A stretch of 64,000 nucleotides of DNA from Luteibacter sp. OK325 (GTDB taxonomy: Bacteria > Pseudomonadota > Gammaproteobacteria > Xanthomonadales > Rhodanobacteraceae), in assembly GCF_003050935.1 (NCBI RefSeq), contig NZ_QAOX01000008.1, positions 62,001 through 126,000 on the forward strand, read 5' to 3'. Below are positions 35,260 through 45,091 of this stretch, piece after piece. Each line of letters begins with the position of its first letter. The stretch's first letter is position 1. A model generated the notes under the pieces. It made no database searches and was not told the DNA's origin. It saw only the letters and a program-made list of their open reading frames with translations. Both the position numbers and the translations under genes were made by a program.

Positions 35260-35282
35260 TCGCCGATGAATCGGCTCCCACA
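35260..35282 (-). repeat. REP palindrome
   Basis: Minus-strand copy of the 23-base REP, preceded by GAGCAAAGAAGT... context that mirrors (as reverse complement) the sequence after the REP at 34436: AAAAGCCAACGGAGC in both. Confidence 0.9.
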
Positions 35283-35371
35283 TGTTCCAGTCGACAGTTT
35301 TCACATGACTGTAACAACGCTGTGCGCGTTAAACTAAGCCCGTTTTGCCCCACACAAACTGGAGATTCCCC

Positions 35372-36094
35372 ATGAGCACCCCGCTGAAGAACCGCCGCAT
35401 CCTGCTCAAGCTCTCCGGTGAAGCCCTCATGGGAGCAGAGGATTACGGCATCGATCCCAAAGTGATCGGTGGGCTCGCCAAGGAAATCCTCGAAGTGCGC
35501 AACGCGGGCGCGCAGATCGGCGTCGTCATCGGCGGTGGCAACATCTTCCGTGGCGCGGGCCTCGCCGCCGCCGGGATGGATCGCGTCACCGGCGACCACA
35601 TGGGCATGCTCGCCACCGTCATGAACGCTCTTGCCATGCAGGACGCCATCGAGAAGCTCGGTGGCGAAGCGCGAACCATGAGCGCCATCAAGATCAACGA
35701 AGTCTGCGAGGACTTCATCCGCCGCCGCGCCATTCGCCACCTCGAAAAGGGCCGCGTCGCCCTGTTCGCCGCCGGCATCGGCAACCCGTTCTTCACTACC
35801 GACTCCGCCGCCGCCCTGCGAGCCGTGGAAGTCGGCGCCGACCTGTTGCTCAAGGCCACCAAGGTGGACGGCATCTACTCGGCCGACCCCAAGCGCGACC
35901 CGACCGCCACGCGCTACGACCATCTCACCTACAACCAGGTCATCGAGCGTCGCCTCGAAGTGATGGATACCGCCGCGATTGCCCTCTGCCGCGAAAACAA
36001 GCTGCCCCTGCGCATCTACGACATGACCCAGCCGGGCAACCTCATGAAGATCATGAAGGGCGAGCCGGTGGGCACCCTGGTCGACGCCGGCTAA
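35372..36094 (+). CDS. pyrH: UMP kinase
   Basis: 240 residues; phosphorylates UMP to UDP for pyrimidine nucleotide synthesis. Amino-acid-kinase fold signatures: [43 protein letters not shown], and [18 protein letters not shown] 35372 follows TGGAG by 7 bases; a slightly longer reading lacks these. First gene of the long run through rnhB, followed 123 bases later by frr. Confidence 0.98.
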   Translation: MSTPLKNRRILLKLSGEALMGAEDYGIDPKVIGGLAKEILEVRNAGAQIGVVIGGGNIFRGAGLAAAGMDRVTGDHMGMLATVMNALAMQDAIEKLGGEARTMSAIKINEVCEDFIRRRAIRHLEKGRVALFAAGIGNPFFTTDSAAALRAVEVGADLLLKATKVDGIYSADPKRDPTATRYDHLTYNQVIERRLEVMDTAAIALCRENKLPLRIYDMTQPGNLMKIMKGEPVGTLVDAG

Positions 36095-36217
36095 GCCTCT
36101 CCCCTCGGGCGAGCACCCCTTGGGGCCTTGGCCCGCGACCCTGGCGCGCCGCGGCAAGGCCGTACGCGCACGCACTGCTATACTCGTCTGCTGACCCGTT
36201 CGACCGGAAACGAGCCC

Positions 36218-36775
36218 ATGATCAACGACATCAAGAAAGATGCTGAGACCCGTATGGGCAAGAGCATCGACTCCCTCAAGCACGACCTGAAGACGATTCG
36301 CACCGGCCGCGCGAATCCCTCCATCCTCGACAACATCGTCGTGCCCTACTACGGCACGCCGACGCCGCTCGCCCAGGTAGCCAACGTGTCCACCCCGGAC
36401 GCGCGCTCGCTGTCCGTGAAGCCGTTCGACAAGGCCATGGTCGGCCCGATCGAGAAGGCCATCATGGCCTCCGACCTCGGCATCACGCCGACGACCATGG
36501 GCATGGACATCCGCCTCAACTTCCCGCCGCCGACCGAGGAGCGCCGCAAGGAGCTCGCCAAGAGCGTGTCCAAGGAAGGCGAGGCTGCCAAGATCGCCAT
36601 CCGCAACGTCCGTCGCGACGCCGTGCAGCACGTGGCCAAGCTGCTCAAGGACAAGACCATCACCGAAGACGACCAGAAGCGCGCCGACACCGACATCCAG
36701 GCCCTCACGGACAAGTTCGTGAAGGAAGTCGATGCCGTCGTCAGCGAAAAGGAAAAGGAGCTGATGGCGCTCTGA
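36218..36775 (+). CDS. frr: Ribosome recycling factor
   Basis: 185 residues, the exact family length. It splits post-termination ribosomes with EF-G. Signatures: DLKTIRTGRANPSILD, VPYYGTPTPLAQVANVS, DLGITPTTMG, RRKELAKSVSKEGEAAKIAIRNVRRDA in its parts. ATG 36218 was selected over the longer frame, which would add 30 residues unlike any RRF. Co-oriented with pyrH and uppS. Confidence 0.98.
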   Translation: MINDIKKDAETRMGKSIDSLKHDLKTIRTGRANPSILDNIVVPYYGTPTPLAQVANVSTPDARSLSVKPFDKAMVGPIEKAIMASDLGITPTTMGMDIRLNFPPPTEERRKELAKSVSKEGEAAKIAIRNVRRDAVQHVAKLLKDKTITEDDQKRADTDIQALTDKFVKEVDAVVSEKEKELMAL

Positions 36776-36798
36776 GGCGCCATCGGATCGCCCCGCCC

Positions 36799-37536
36799 AT
36801 GGCAGCGAAGCCCGACGCTCGGGTTCCCCGTCACCTGGCCATCGTCATGGACGGCAACGGCCGCTGGGCGAAACAGCGTCTGCGTCCGCGCAGCTTCGGC
36901 CACCATGCCGGACAGAAGGCGGTCAAGGAAGCGGTCGAGTTCTGCCTGCGCCGGGGCATCGCATCGCTCACGCTGTTCGCCTTTTCCAGTGAGAACTGGA
37001 ATCGGCCGGCGACCGAGGTCTCGGCGCTGATGGAATTGTTCCTCAAGGCCATCGACAAGGAAGTGGACGAACTGCACGGCAACGGTGTGCGTATCCGCTT
37101 CATCGGAGACCTCGATGCCTTCGCCCCCGAATTGCGTGCGCGCATGCTGGGAGCTATGGACCGCACGGCCGGTAATGCCGCCCTGAACATGAACGTCGCC
37201 GTGAATTATGGCGGCCGCTGGGATATCGCCAACGCCGCGCGCCTCGCCGCGGAAGCGATCGCCCGGGACGAGTTCGCCGCCGCCGATCTGGACGAAACCC
37301 GACTCAACCGTTACACCTGCCTCGCCGACCAACCGCCGCTGGACCTGTTCATCCGCACCGGCGGCGAACACCGTGTCAGCAACTTCCTGCTCTGGCAGCT
37401 TGCCTATGCCGAGCTCTATTTCACCGACACCCTGTGGCCCGATGTCGACCAGGCCTGCCTGGCCGAGGCCATCGACGACTATGCCCGCCGCGAGCGCCGT
37501 TACGGCCGCACCGGTGAGCAGGTAGCCACGGGTTAA
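36799..37536 (+). CDS. uppS: Isoprenyl (undecaprenyl) diphosphate synthase
   Basis: 245 residues; cis-prenyltransferase making the C55 carrier lipid for peptidoglycan and O-antigen. Signatures: catalytic Asp18 in IVMDGNGRWAK, GHHAGQKAV, FSSENWNRP, VNYGGRWDI and the C-terminal RTGGEHRVSNFLLWQ. Twelve bases separate it from cdsA. Confidence 0.97.
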   Translation: MAAKPDARVPRHLAIVMDGNGRWAKQRLRPRSFGHHAGQKAVKEAVEFCLRRGIASLTLFAFSSENWNRPATEVSALMELFLKAIDKEVDELHGNGVRIRFIGDLDAFAPELRARMLGAMDRTAGNAALNMNVAVNYGGRWDIANAARLAAEAIARDEFAAADLDETRLNRYTCLADQPPLDLFIRTGGEHRVSNFLLWQLAYAELYFTDTLWPDVDQACLAEAIDDYARRERRYGRTGEQVATG

Positions 37537-37548
37537 CGCCGGAAACTC

Positions 37549-38367
37549 ATGCTCAAGCAACGCATCCTCACCGCCGCCGTCCTGATCCCGGTCGTCCTGG
37601 CGCTGATCCTCCTGCCGCCGACCGGCTTCTTCGCCGCGCTCATCGCCATCGTTTTCGTGGGCGCCGCCTGGGAATGGAGCCAGCTCGCCGGCAGCCGCAC
37701 CGCTGTCGGCCGTGGCATCGTCGCGGCCATCGCCGCCGTCATGCTGCTCGCCCTCCTTCTCGTCTGGACACCAGGCCTGCTCACGGCGCTGACTCTCGCC
37801 GGTGTCGCCTGGTGGATCGGCTGCTGCTTCTGGCTGCGCCATTTCACCTTCGCCGCGGCGCCGAACGCCGAGAACCGCATGCTCAAGCTCGGCGCGGGCG
37901 TCCTGGTCATCGTGCCGACCCTGGCCGCCGCCATGGCGATGCATGCCAGCGACCACGGCCACTGGTGGACCCTGCTCGGCCTGGTCATCGTGTGGTTTGC
38001 CGATACCGGCGCTTATTTCAGCGGCCGCTACTTCGGTCGCCGCAAGCTGGCCCCGCGCATCAGCCCGGGGAAGACCTGGGCCGGCGTCTATGGCGCCATT
38101 GTCGCCGGCTCGGCGATCACGGTGTTCGGCGCCTACCTGATCGGCGTGCGCGGGACCACGCAGCTTGTCGGCATGGCCGTGCTCGGCGTGATCACCGTGG
38201 GCTTTGCCGTGGTGGGCGACCTCTTCGAGAGCCTGATGAAGCGTCACGCGGCCGTAAAGGATTCCGGAAGCCTGTTCCCGGGCCACGGCGGCCTGCTCGA
38301 TCGTCTCGACAGCGTTTTCGCCGCCCTGCCCATCTTCGCGGCCGGCAAACTGCTGCTGGGCCTGTAG
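37549..38367 (+). CDS. cdsA: Phosphatidate cytidylyltransferase
   Basis: 272 residues with about eight transmembrane helices; makes CDP-diacylglycerol for all phospholipids. The family signature near the C-terminus is present: [19 protein letters not shown], preceded by [19 protein letters not shown] and [12 protein letters not shown]. It starts 12 bases after uppS and ends 4 bases before dxr, so it belongs to the same polycistron. Confidence 0.97.
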   Translation: MLKQRILTAAVLIPVVLALILLPPTGFFAALIAIVFVGAAWEWSQLAGSRTAVGRGIVAAIAAVMLLALLLVWTPGLLTALTLAGVAWWIGCCFWLRHFTFAAAPNAENRMLKLGAGVLVIVPTLAAAMAMHASDHGHWWTLLGLVIVWFADTGAYFSGRYFGRRKLAPRISPGKTWAGVYGAIVAGSAITVFGAYLIGVRGTTQLVGMAVLGVITVGFAVVGDLFESLMKRHAAVKDSGSLFPGHGGLLDRLDSVFAALPIFAAGKLLLGL

Positions 38368-38371
38368 CGCC

Positions 38372-39556
38372 ATGGCCATCCGACAGGTCGCCGTGCTCGG
38401 TGCCACCGGTTCCATCGGCGGCAGCACGCTCGACGTCATCGCCCGTCATCCGGACCGTTTCCGCGCCAGCGTGCTCGTCGCAAACCGGAACACCGAAGCA
38501 TTGGCTGCGCTGTGCGAGCGCTTTCGACCCGACCTGGCGATCATCGCCGACCCGGGCATGGAGGCCGACCTCGCCCGCCGCCTCGCCGCCGCCGGCGTGC
38601 GTTGCGAGGTGGCGTCCGGCGCCGAAGCAGTCACCGCCGCAGCCGCCGGCCCGCTCTGCGACACCGTGGTTGCCGCCATCGTGGGCGCGGTCGGCCTGGA
38701 CTCCACGTTCGCCGCCGCGCGCGCCGGCAAGCGCCTGTTGTTGGCGAACAAGGAATCCATCGTCATGGGCGGCGCCCTGCTGCTCGAAGCCCTGCACCAG
38801 GGCGGCGGTGACCTCATCCCGGTCGATTCCGAACACAATGCGATCTTCCAGTGCCTGCCGGGTGGGCGCCCGGAACTCGCCCGCGCAGGTGTCCGTCGAC
38901 TGGTGCTGACCGCTTCCGGCGGTCCGTTCCGCGGCCGCACGCGCGCCGAGCTCGGCTCGATCACCCCGGACGAGGCCTGCGCCCATCCGAAGTGGTCGAT
39001 GGGCCGGAAGATCTCGGTGGACTCCGCCACGCTGATGAACAAGGGCCTCGAAGTCATCGAGGCGCATCACCTGTTCGCCGCGCCGGTCGACCGCATCGAG
39101 GTCGTGGTCCATCCGCAGAGCCTGGTTCACTCCATGGTCGACTACGTCGATGGATCGATGCTCGCCCAGCTCGGCAACCCGGATATGCGCACGGCGATCT
39201 CCTGTGCCCTGGCATGGCCCGAGCGTATCGACGCCGGGGTCGCCCCGCTCGACCTGGCTGCCCACGCCCGCCTCGACTTCGAAAAGCCCGATCTGGACAC
39301 CTTCCGCTGCCTCGCGCTGGCCTTCCAGGCCCTGCGGGCGGGTGGCGACGCCACCACGATCCTGAATGCCGCCAACGAAATCGCCGTGGATGCGTTTCTT
39401 GCCGGGACGCTGCCGTTCCTGGGCATCGCGGAGCTCGTCGAACGCGTTCTTGAGGAACTGCCGGCCGAACCCGTGGTCGATGTCCAGACCCTTGTAGAGC
39501 GCGACGCTGCCGCCAGGCGGTCGGCGCGGGACGTTCTGCACCGCGCTTACTGCTAA
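38372..39556 (+). CDS. dxr: 1-deoxy-D-xylulose 5-phosphate reductoisomerase
   Basis: 394 residues; first committed step of the MEP isoprenoid pathway, feeding the uppS product line. The NADPH fold starts with [16 protein letters not shown]. The catalytic and metal-binding segments are [31 protein letters not shown] and [16 protein letters not shown]. Its length is normal. The downstream gap to rseP is 44 bases. Confidence 0.98.
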   Translation: MAIRQVAVLGATGSIGGSTLDVIARHPDRFRASVLVANRNTEALAALCERFRPDLAIIADPGMEADLARRLAAAGVRCEVASGAEAVTAAAAGPLCDTVVAAIVGAVGLDSTFAAARAGKRLLLANKESIVMGGALLLEALHQGGGDLIPVDSEHNAIFQCLPGGRPELARAGVRRLVLTASGGPFRGRTRAELGSITPDEACAHPKWSMGRKISVDSATLMNKGLEVIEAHHLFAAPVDRIEVVVHPQSLVHSMVDYVDGSMLAQLGNPDMRTAISCALAWPERIDAGVAPLDLAAHARLDFEKPDLDTFRCLALAFQALRAGGDATTILNAANEIAVDAFLAGTLPFLGIAELVERVLEELPAEPVVDVQTLVERDAAARRSARDVLHRAYC

Positions 39557-39600
39557 ACTCGCTCTACCCAACGACTTTTTTTCGAGACCCTCCCTCTCCG

Positions 39601-40944
39601 ATGAGCCCCTTCCTAGGTTCCGTGTTCTGGCTGCTGGTCACGCTTGGCGTACTGGTGACCTTCCACGAATTCGGCCATTACTGGGTCGCGCGCCGCTGCG
39701 GCGTGCGCGTACTCCGCTTCTCGGTCGGCTTTGGCCGTCCGCTGTGGCGGCGCGTCGCAAAGGACGGCACCGAGTACCAGGTGGCCGCCATTCCGCTGGG
39801 CGGCTACGTGAAGATGCTCGATGCCCGCGAAGGCGAAGTCGATCCTTCAGAGCGCGGCCAGGAATTCACCGGCAAGTCGGTCTGGAAGCGAATCGCCATC
39901 GTCGCCGCGGGTCCTGCGTTCAACCTCATTTTTACCGTCGCCGCGTTCTGGGCGATGTACATGATCGGCAAACCCGACGTGGCGCCCATCGTCAACGCCG
40001 CGCCGGGCACGATCGCCGCGCAGGCGGGCATCCGTCCCGGTGACCGCCTGATCGCCATGAACGGCTACGCGGTCGCTACCGGTAGCGATGCTTTCGACGT
40101 GCTCGCCAACGGCCTGCTCGGCAACGAGCCGATGCCCGTGCAGGTCAAGGGCACCGATGGCGGTCAGCGCAACGTGGTCCTGCCCCTGCAAAACCTCTCT
40201 GCCGAAGGCGACATCGGCAAGAAGTTCACCCAGCTTGGCCTGACCCTACAGACCACGCCCTTTGTCGGCGACGTCATGCCCGGCGATCCCGCCGCCCTGG
40301 CCGGCATTCGCCCGGGCGATCGCATTGTCAGCGTCAATGGCAAGCCGGTGGCGGACTTCGACACATTCACGAAGCTGGTGCCCGAGCAGGCGGTGATCTC
40401 GCCCAGGCTCGCCGTGGTCATCGAACGCGACGGCAAGACGCAAACCCTCGACATCACCGCCCGAATGAAGTCCGAGCGCGGCCAGCCCACCCGCTGGATG
40501 ATCGGCATCGGCGCTCGCCCGCCGGAAACTGCCACGCTGCGCTATGGCCCCGTGCGCGCCTTCAGCGAGTCGCTGCGCGCGACCTGGGGTGGCACCGTCT
40601 CCACCTTCAACCTGATCGGCAAGATGCTCTCCGGGCAGGCTTCGACCAAGAATCTCTCCGGGGTCATCGGCATCGCGCAGGTCGCCAACGATCAGGCCAA
40701 CCGTGGCCTGGGGTGGTTCCTGAACTTCCTCGGTCTGGTCTCGCTGAGCCTCTGTATCTTGAACCTGTTGCCCATCCCGGTCTTGGACGGTGGACACCTG
40801 CTGTATTACCTTATCGAGTTGGTCAAAGGCAGCCCGGTCAGCGAACGCATCATGATCGCCGGCCAGTACGTCGGGCTCGCCCTGCTGTTCACGCTGATGG
40901 GGCTGGCGTTTTTCAACGACATCCAGCGAATGATCGTCTCGTGA
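39601..40944 (+). CDS. rseP: Site-2 protease RseP (RIP metalloprotease)
   Basis: 447 residues. An inner-membrane zinc protease that performs the second cut of the anti-sigma factor RseA in the envelope stress response. HEFGH (22-26) lies in the first transmembrane helix; the third zinc ligand region is LLPIPVLDGGHLLYYLIEL. Two PDZ domains lie between (GIRPGDRLIAMNG and GIRPGDRIVSVNG). Immediately upstream of bamA, whose substrates provoke the stress signal. Confidence 0.97.
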   Translation: MSPFLGSVFWLLVTLGVLVTFHEFGHYWVARRCGVRVLRFSVGFGRPLWRRVAKDGTEYQVAAIPLGGYVKMLDAREGEVDPSERGQEFTGKSVWKRIAIVAAGPAFNLIFTVAAFWAMYMIGKPDVAPIVNAAPGTIAAQAGIRPGDRLIAMNGYAVATGSDAFDVLANGLLGNEPMPVQVKGTDGGQRNVVLPLQNLSAEGDIGKKFTQLGLTLQTTPFVGDVMPGDPAALAGIRPGDRIVSVNGKPVADFDTFTKLVPEQAVISPRLAVVIERDGKTQTLDITARMKSERGQPTRWMIGIGARPPETATLRYGPVRAFSESLRATWGGTVSTFNLIGKMLSGQASTKNLSGVIGIAQVANDQANRGLGWFLNFLGLVSLSLCILNLLPIPVLDGGHLLYYLIELVKGSPVSERIMIAGQYVGLALLFTLMGLAFFNDIQRMIVS

Positions 40945-41082
40945 CGAGGCATCCGTATTACCCCGGCCCTGGGCGCTCGCGCGTCCATGGCCAGACGACG
41001 TCGGGCATGAGCCCTGCGCGTGCTCCTATTCGGTCGCCGGCCTCGTCCGCCGGCTTCTGGTCTTAACTCAACGGAATCGACG

Positions 41083-43512
41083 ATGAAGCGTATCGCCGCC
41101 CTGATCCTGCTCGCCTCCCTGTCCGCCAATGCGCTTGCTTTTGAGCCGTTCGTCGTCTCCGATATCCGTATCGACGGTCTCACCCGCATTGCCCAGGGCA
41201 CGGTACTGAGCTATCTGCCGATCGAGAAGGGCGAGTCCTTGACCGACGAGAAAGCCCAGGCCGCGATTCGCGCCCTGTACCAGACAAAATTCTTCAGCGA
41301 CGTGGAAATTGAACGCCAGGGCGACATCCTGGTGATCAAGGTCACCGAGCGTCCGGCCATCGCGAAGCTCACGCTGCGCGGTAACAAGGACATCAAGGAA
41401 GACGACCTGCGCAAGGGCCTGAAGGAGATCGGCCTGTCCGAAGGTGAAACCTTCGACCGCCTCTCCCTCGACCGTGTCCAGCAGGAACTCATCCGCCAGT
41501 ATTACAACCGCGGCAAGTACAACGTGTCGGTCATCCCGCACGTCACGCCGCTGGACCGTAACCGCGTGGCGATCGACATCGAAATCCGCGAAGGCAAGGC
41601 GGCGAAGATCAAGGAGATCAACGTCGTCGGCAACAAGGCCTTCACCGACAAGGCCATCCGCGATGGCTTCGAATCGAACACGTCCAACTGGCTGTCCTGG
41701 TATTCCAAGGACGACCAGTACTCGCGCGAAAAGCTCTCCGGCGATCTGGAAAAGCTCAGCAACTACTACATGAATCGCGGCTACGCCGACTTCGGCGTCG
41801 ATTCCACGCAGGTGGCGATCAGCCCGGACAAACGCGCGATGTACATCGACGCGAGCGTCAAGGAAGGCGAGGTCTACACCGTCTCCGATGTCCACCTTCT
41901 CGGTGAACTGATCCTGCCGGAAGACACCCTGCGCAAGCTGGTGTACATCCACAAGGGCGATACCTTCAACCGTGCGGCCATCGAAGCCAGCACCGACGCG
42001 ATCAAGGCCATCCTCGCCAATATCGGTTACGCCTTCGCCAAGGTGACGCCGGTGCCGAAGCTGGACAAGGACAAGCGCACCGCCGACCTCACGCTCTTCA
42101 TCGAGCCGGGCAAGCGCGTGTATGTGCGCCGCGTGGTCTTCCAGGGAAATACCCGCACGGAAGACGAGGTCCTGCGTCGTGAAATGCGCCAGCTCGAAGG
42201 CGCCTGGTACTCGCAGGGTGCGATCGACCGCTCGAAGACCCGCCTGCAGCGCCTGGGTTACTTCAAGACCGTCGACATCGACAAGGCCCTCGTGCCGGGC
42301 ACGGTCGACCAGGTCGACCTGACCGCGAAGGTCGAGGAACAGTCGGCCGGCTCGCTGATGTTCGGCGTGGGTTACTCGCAGTACTCCGGCATCATCCTGT
42401 CGGCCTCGGTCTCGCAGAACAACTTCCTCGGTACGGGTGACCGCTTCTCCATCGGCGCGGAAACCAGCACGTATTACAAGCGCATCAATGCGAGCTACAC
42501 CAATCCGTACCTCACCGATTCGGGTGTGCAGATCGGCTACAACGTCGGCTACAGCAAGCTCGACTACGGCGACACCGACCTGGCTAACTACACGTACAGC
42601 ACCAAGTCGTTCCAGACGACGCTGTCGTTCCCGATCTCCGACTTCGATTCGCTGTCCACCAGCCTCGGCGTCAGCTCGAACCTGATCAACACCTCCACGT
42701 ACACCCCGGGCCAGCTGGTGGCGTACCAGGATGCGATCGGCAACAAGACGATCCACTCGTGGACCTCGAGCCTGGGCTTTACGCATGACACGCGTAACAG
42801 CTACTGGGCCCCGACCCGCGGCGGTCAGCTGACCGCATCGGTCGAAGGCGCCCTGCCCGGTTCCACCGTGCAGTACTACAAGATCTTCGGCGAAGCCAAC
42901 CACTACTGGCCGATCGGCAAGGGCTTCGTGCTCTACCTCGACGGCCAGGTAGGCTACGGCAAGACCTACGGCCAGAGTTACGACAACGACGGTTACGCCT
43001 ATAACCCGAACGATCCGCTCAACCCGACCAAGATCTACTCGAAGGGTGACAAGGTCGCGTTCCCGTTCTGGGAGAACTACTACGCCGGCGGCGTGCGTGA
43101 CGTCCGCGGTTTCCAGGACAACACCCTGGGTCCCCGCCTCTGCGACGGCCTCAGCACGAACCAGGGCGGCAAGCCCGACAGCCACGGCAATTGCACCGGC
43201 GGCTACTACAGCTACGGCCAACCGGTCGGTGGCGCGTTCAAGGTGCTCGGCACGGCGCAGATGTTCCTGCCGCTGCCCTTCCTGAAGGACGTGAACACGG
43301 CCCGCGTGTCCTGGTTCGTCGACGTCGGTAACGTCTACTCCTCCTACTCGGCATTCAATGCCAGCGACCTGCGCGCTTCGACGGGTCTGTCGCTGCAGTG
43401 GCAGGCGCCGATCGGTCCGCTGATCATCAACTTCGCGGTGCCGTTCCGTAAGCAGTCCGACGACGGCCGATTTGTCGAGCGTATCCAGTTCACCTTCGGC
43501 AGCCAGCTCTAA
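41083..43512 (+). CDS. bamA: Outer-membrane protein assembly factor BamA
   Basis: 809 residues; signal peptide ending NALAFEP. Five POTRA domains (~20-420) are followed by the C-terminal beta-barrel, which ends in the outer-membrane signature (RIQFTFGSQL region). The conserved barrel motif with VRGF appears as GGVRDVRGFQDNTLGP. ATG 41083 gives a proper signal peptide, and the longer frame does not. A terminator follows, so bamA ends the transcript for at least part of the message. Confidence 0.97.
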   Translation: MKRIAALILLASLSANALAFEPFVVSDIRIDGLTRIAQGTVLSYLPIEKGESLTDEKAQAAIRALYQTKFFSDVEIERQGDILVIKVTERPAIAKLTLRGNKDIKEDDLRKGLKEIGLSEGETFDRLSLDRVQQELIRQYYNRGKYNVSVIPHVTPLDRNRVAIDIEIREGKAAKIKEINVVGNKAFTDKAIRDGFESNTSNWLSWYSKDDQYSREKLSGDLEKLSNYYMNRGYADFGVDSTQVAISPDKRAMYIDASVKEGEVYTVSDVHLLGELILPEDTLRKLVYIHKGDTFNRAAIEASTDAIKAILANIGYAFAKVTPVPKLDKDKRTADLTLFIEPGKRVYVRRVVFQGNTRTEDEVLRREMRQLEGAWYSQGAIDRSKTRLQRLGYFKTVDIDKALVPGTVDQVDLTAKVEEQSAGSLMFGVGYSQYSGIILSASVSQNNFLGTGDRFSIGAETSTYYKRINASYTNPYLTDSGVQIGYNVGYSKLDYGDTDLANYTYSTKSFQTTLSFPISDFDSLSTSLGVSSNLINTSTYTPGQLVAYQDAIGNKTIHSWTSSLGFTHDTRNSYWAPTRGGQLTASVEGALPGSTVQYYKIFGEANHYWPIGKGFVLYLDGQVGYGKTYGQSYDNDGYAYNPNDPLNPTKIYSKGDKVAFPFWENYYAGGVRDVRGFQDNTLGPRLCDGLSTNQGGKPDSHGNCTGGYYSYGQPVGGAFKVLGTAQMFLPLPFLKDVNTARVSWFVDVGNVYSSYSAFNASDLRASTGLSLQWQAPIGPLIINFAVPFRKQSDDGRFVERIQFTFGSQL

Positions 43513-43534
43513 GGCTTGCAAGCCGCTAGAATCG

Positions 43535-43570
43535 AGGGGTGGTGCGGCTCCGGCCCACCACCCCTTTTTT
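43535..43570 (+). terminator. Rho-independent terminator between bamA and lpxD
   Basis: GGGGTGGTG (43536-43544) pairs perfectly with CACCACCCC (43556-43564), then T6. It lies in the 80-base spacer, 23 bases before the lpxD start, so lpxD onward would be read by partial read-through or a promoter inside the spacer. Confidence 0.85.
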
Positions 43571-43592
43571 ATGGGATTGCCTGGAGTGCCCC

Positions 43593-44621
43593 GTGAGCGG
43601 AAATCCGCAGTACACCCTGGCCGAGCTGGCCGAACGTTTCAGCCTCGAAGCCCATGGCGATCCCGCGACGGTCGTGGATGGCGTCGGCACCTTGTCGGCC
43701 GCTACCGCCTCACAGTTCACCTTCCTGTCCAATTCGAAGTACACCTCGCAACTGGCCGAGTCGCAGGCCGGTATCGTGGTGCTCGCCGCCGAGGCCCTCG
43801 CGCTGCGCAAGGGTGCGGCACTGGTGGCGAAGGATCCCTACGTCGCCTACGCGAAGATCGCCGCATTGTTCGAGCGCGTGGCCGCCGCACCGCGTGGCAT
43901 CCATGCGAGCGCGGTCGTTTCGCCTTCCGCCCGCGTGCATCCCACGGCGAGCGTCGGCCCGTGCTGCGTGATCGACGAGGGCGCGGTAATCGAGGAAGGC
44001 GTGATCCTCGGCCCACACTGCGCCATCGGGCCGGGCTGCGTGGTCGGCGCCAACTCGCGCCTGGTCGGCCGGGTGACCCTGGTTATCCGCGTCACCCTGG
44101 GTAAGCGGGTCCTGGTCCACCCCGGCGCCGTCATCGGGTCGGACGGCTTCGGGCTCGCTTTCGACCGCGACCACTGGGTCAAGCTCCCTCAACTGGGTGG
44201 CGTGCGTATCGGCGACGACTGCGAAATCGGCGCCAACACCACCATCGATCGCGGTGCACTCGACGATACCGTGCTTGAGGAGGATGTCCGCCTCGACAAC
44301 CAGATCCAGATCGCACACAACGTGCATATCGGCGCTCACACGGCCATGGCTGGCTGTTCCGCGGTCGCCGGCAGCGCCAGAATCGGCCGTTATTGTCTGA
44401 TTGGCGGCAACGCCGGCGTCCTCGGCCACCTCGAACTGGCCGACCGGGTTACCATCACGGCGAAAAGCCTGGTCACCGCGTCGATCAGGGAACCGGGCGA
44501 ATATTCGTCCGGAACACCGTTGCAGGAAAACCGCCAGTGGCGGCGCAATGCGGCGCGCTTCAAACATCTCGACGAGTACGCGCGCCGGCTGTCGGCGCTG
44601 GAAAAGGATAAAGGGCAATGA
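43593..44621 (+). CDS. lpxD: UDP-3-O-(3-hydroxyacyl)glucosamine N-acyltransferase
   Basis: 342 residues from GTG 43593 (TGGAG 6 bases upstream). Third acylation step of lipid A synthesis. The N-terminal uridine-binding domain contains FTFLSNSKY; the left-handed beta-helix of hexapeptides follows from ~100, with GSDGFGLAFDRDHWVKLPQLG and the catalytic-His region NQIQIAHNVHIG. The stop overlaps the fabZ start (ATGA). Confidence 0.97.
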   Translation: MSGNPQYTLAELAERFSLEAHGDPATVVDGVGTLSAATASQFTFLSNSKYTSQLAESQAGIVVLAAEALALRKGAALVAKDPYVAYAKIAALFERVAAAPRGIHASAVVSPSARVHPTASVGPCCVIDEGAVIEEGVILGPHCAIGPGCVVGANSRLVGRVTLVIRVTLGKRVLVHPGAVIGSDGFGLAFDRDHWVKLPQLGGVRIGDDCEIGANTTIDRGALDDTVLEEDVRLDNQIQIAHNVHIGAHTAMAGCSAVAGSARIGRYCLIGGNAGVLGHLELADRVTITAKSLVTASIREPGEYSSGTPLQENRQWRRNAARFKHLDEYARRLSALEKDKGQ

Positions 44622-45091
44622 CTGATACGAACGCTGCCGTGAAGCTCCCGGTAGATGTGGAGCACATCCAGCGGCTGCTGCCGCACCGTTACCCGTTCCT
44701 GCTGGTGGATCGTGTGATCGAACTCGATCCGGGCAAGAGCATCGCGGCAATCAAGAACGTCACCATCAACGAGCCGTTCTTCCAGGGCCACTTCCCGGGT
44801 CACCCGGTCATGCCTGGCGTGCTGATCGTCGAGGCCATGGCACAGACCGCCGGCCTTCTCACCCAGCTGACCAGCCAGATCGAAGGCCATAGCGGCAGCC
44901 CGCTGTTCTACCTGGTCAAGGTGGACAACGCCCGCTTCTCCGCCGTCGTCGCCCCGGGCGACCAGCTTCGCCTGGAAGTGTCGCTCAAGCGCCTCCTGCG
45001 CGGCATGGGCCTGTTCGAGGCCAGGGCCCTCGTCGACGGCAAGACCGTGGCGTGTTGCGAGCTGATGTGCGCGGCGAGGAACGATAAATGA
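44618..45091 (+). CDS. fabZ: 3-hydroxyacyl-ACP dehydratase FabZ
   Basis: 157 residues; dehydrates beta-hydroxyacyl-ACP in fatty-acid elongation. Hot-dog fold with [14 protein letters not shown], the catalytic His in [15 protein letters not shown] and Glu in [10 protein letters not shown]. Placing it between lpxD and lpxA balances membrane and lipid A use of the same hydroxyacyl-ACP pool. It overlaps both neighbours by 4 bases. Confidence 0.98.
   Translation: MTDTNAAVKLPVDVEHIQRLLPHRYPFLLVDRVIELDPGKSIAAIKNVTINEPFFQGHFPGHPVMPGVLIVEAMAQTAGLLTQLTSQIEGHSGSPLFYLVKVDNARFSAVVAPGDQLRLEVSLKRLLRGMGLFEARALVDGKTVACCELMCAARNDK

Larger units (their letters stand above)
34373..35371. other. 1-kb gene-free spacer tsf-pyrH made of nested repeats
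   Basis: No credible gene. Content in order: tsf terminator; REP at 34436-34458; a 133-bp element with 27-bp inverted ends (34544-34676); a 156-bp double-REP composite (34739-34894); a 233-bp element with the same inverted ends in reverse order (34925-35157); REP at 35260-35282; then about 90 bases that must hold the pyrH promoter and a GGAG ribosome-binding site. Confidence 0.85.

Noticed and set aside
41068..43521. 817-codon open frame antisense to bamA
   Set aside because: Arises from the codon bias of a high-GC gene; the sense strand is an unmistakable BamA with signal peptide and barrel motifs, and the antisense product has no protein-like domain.
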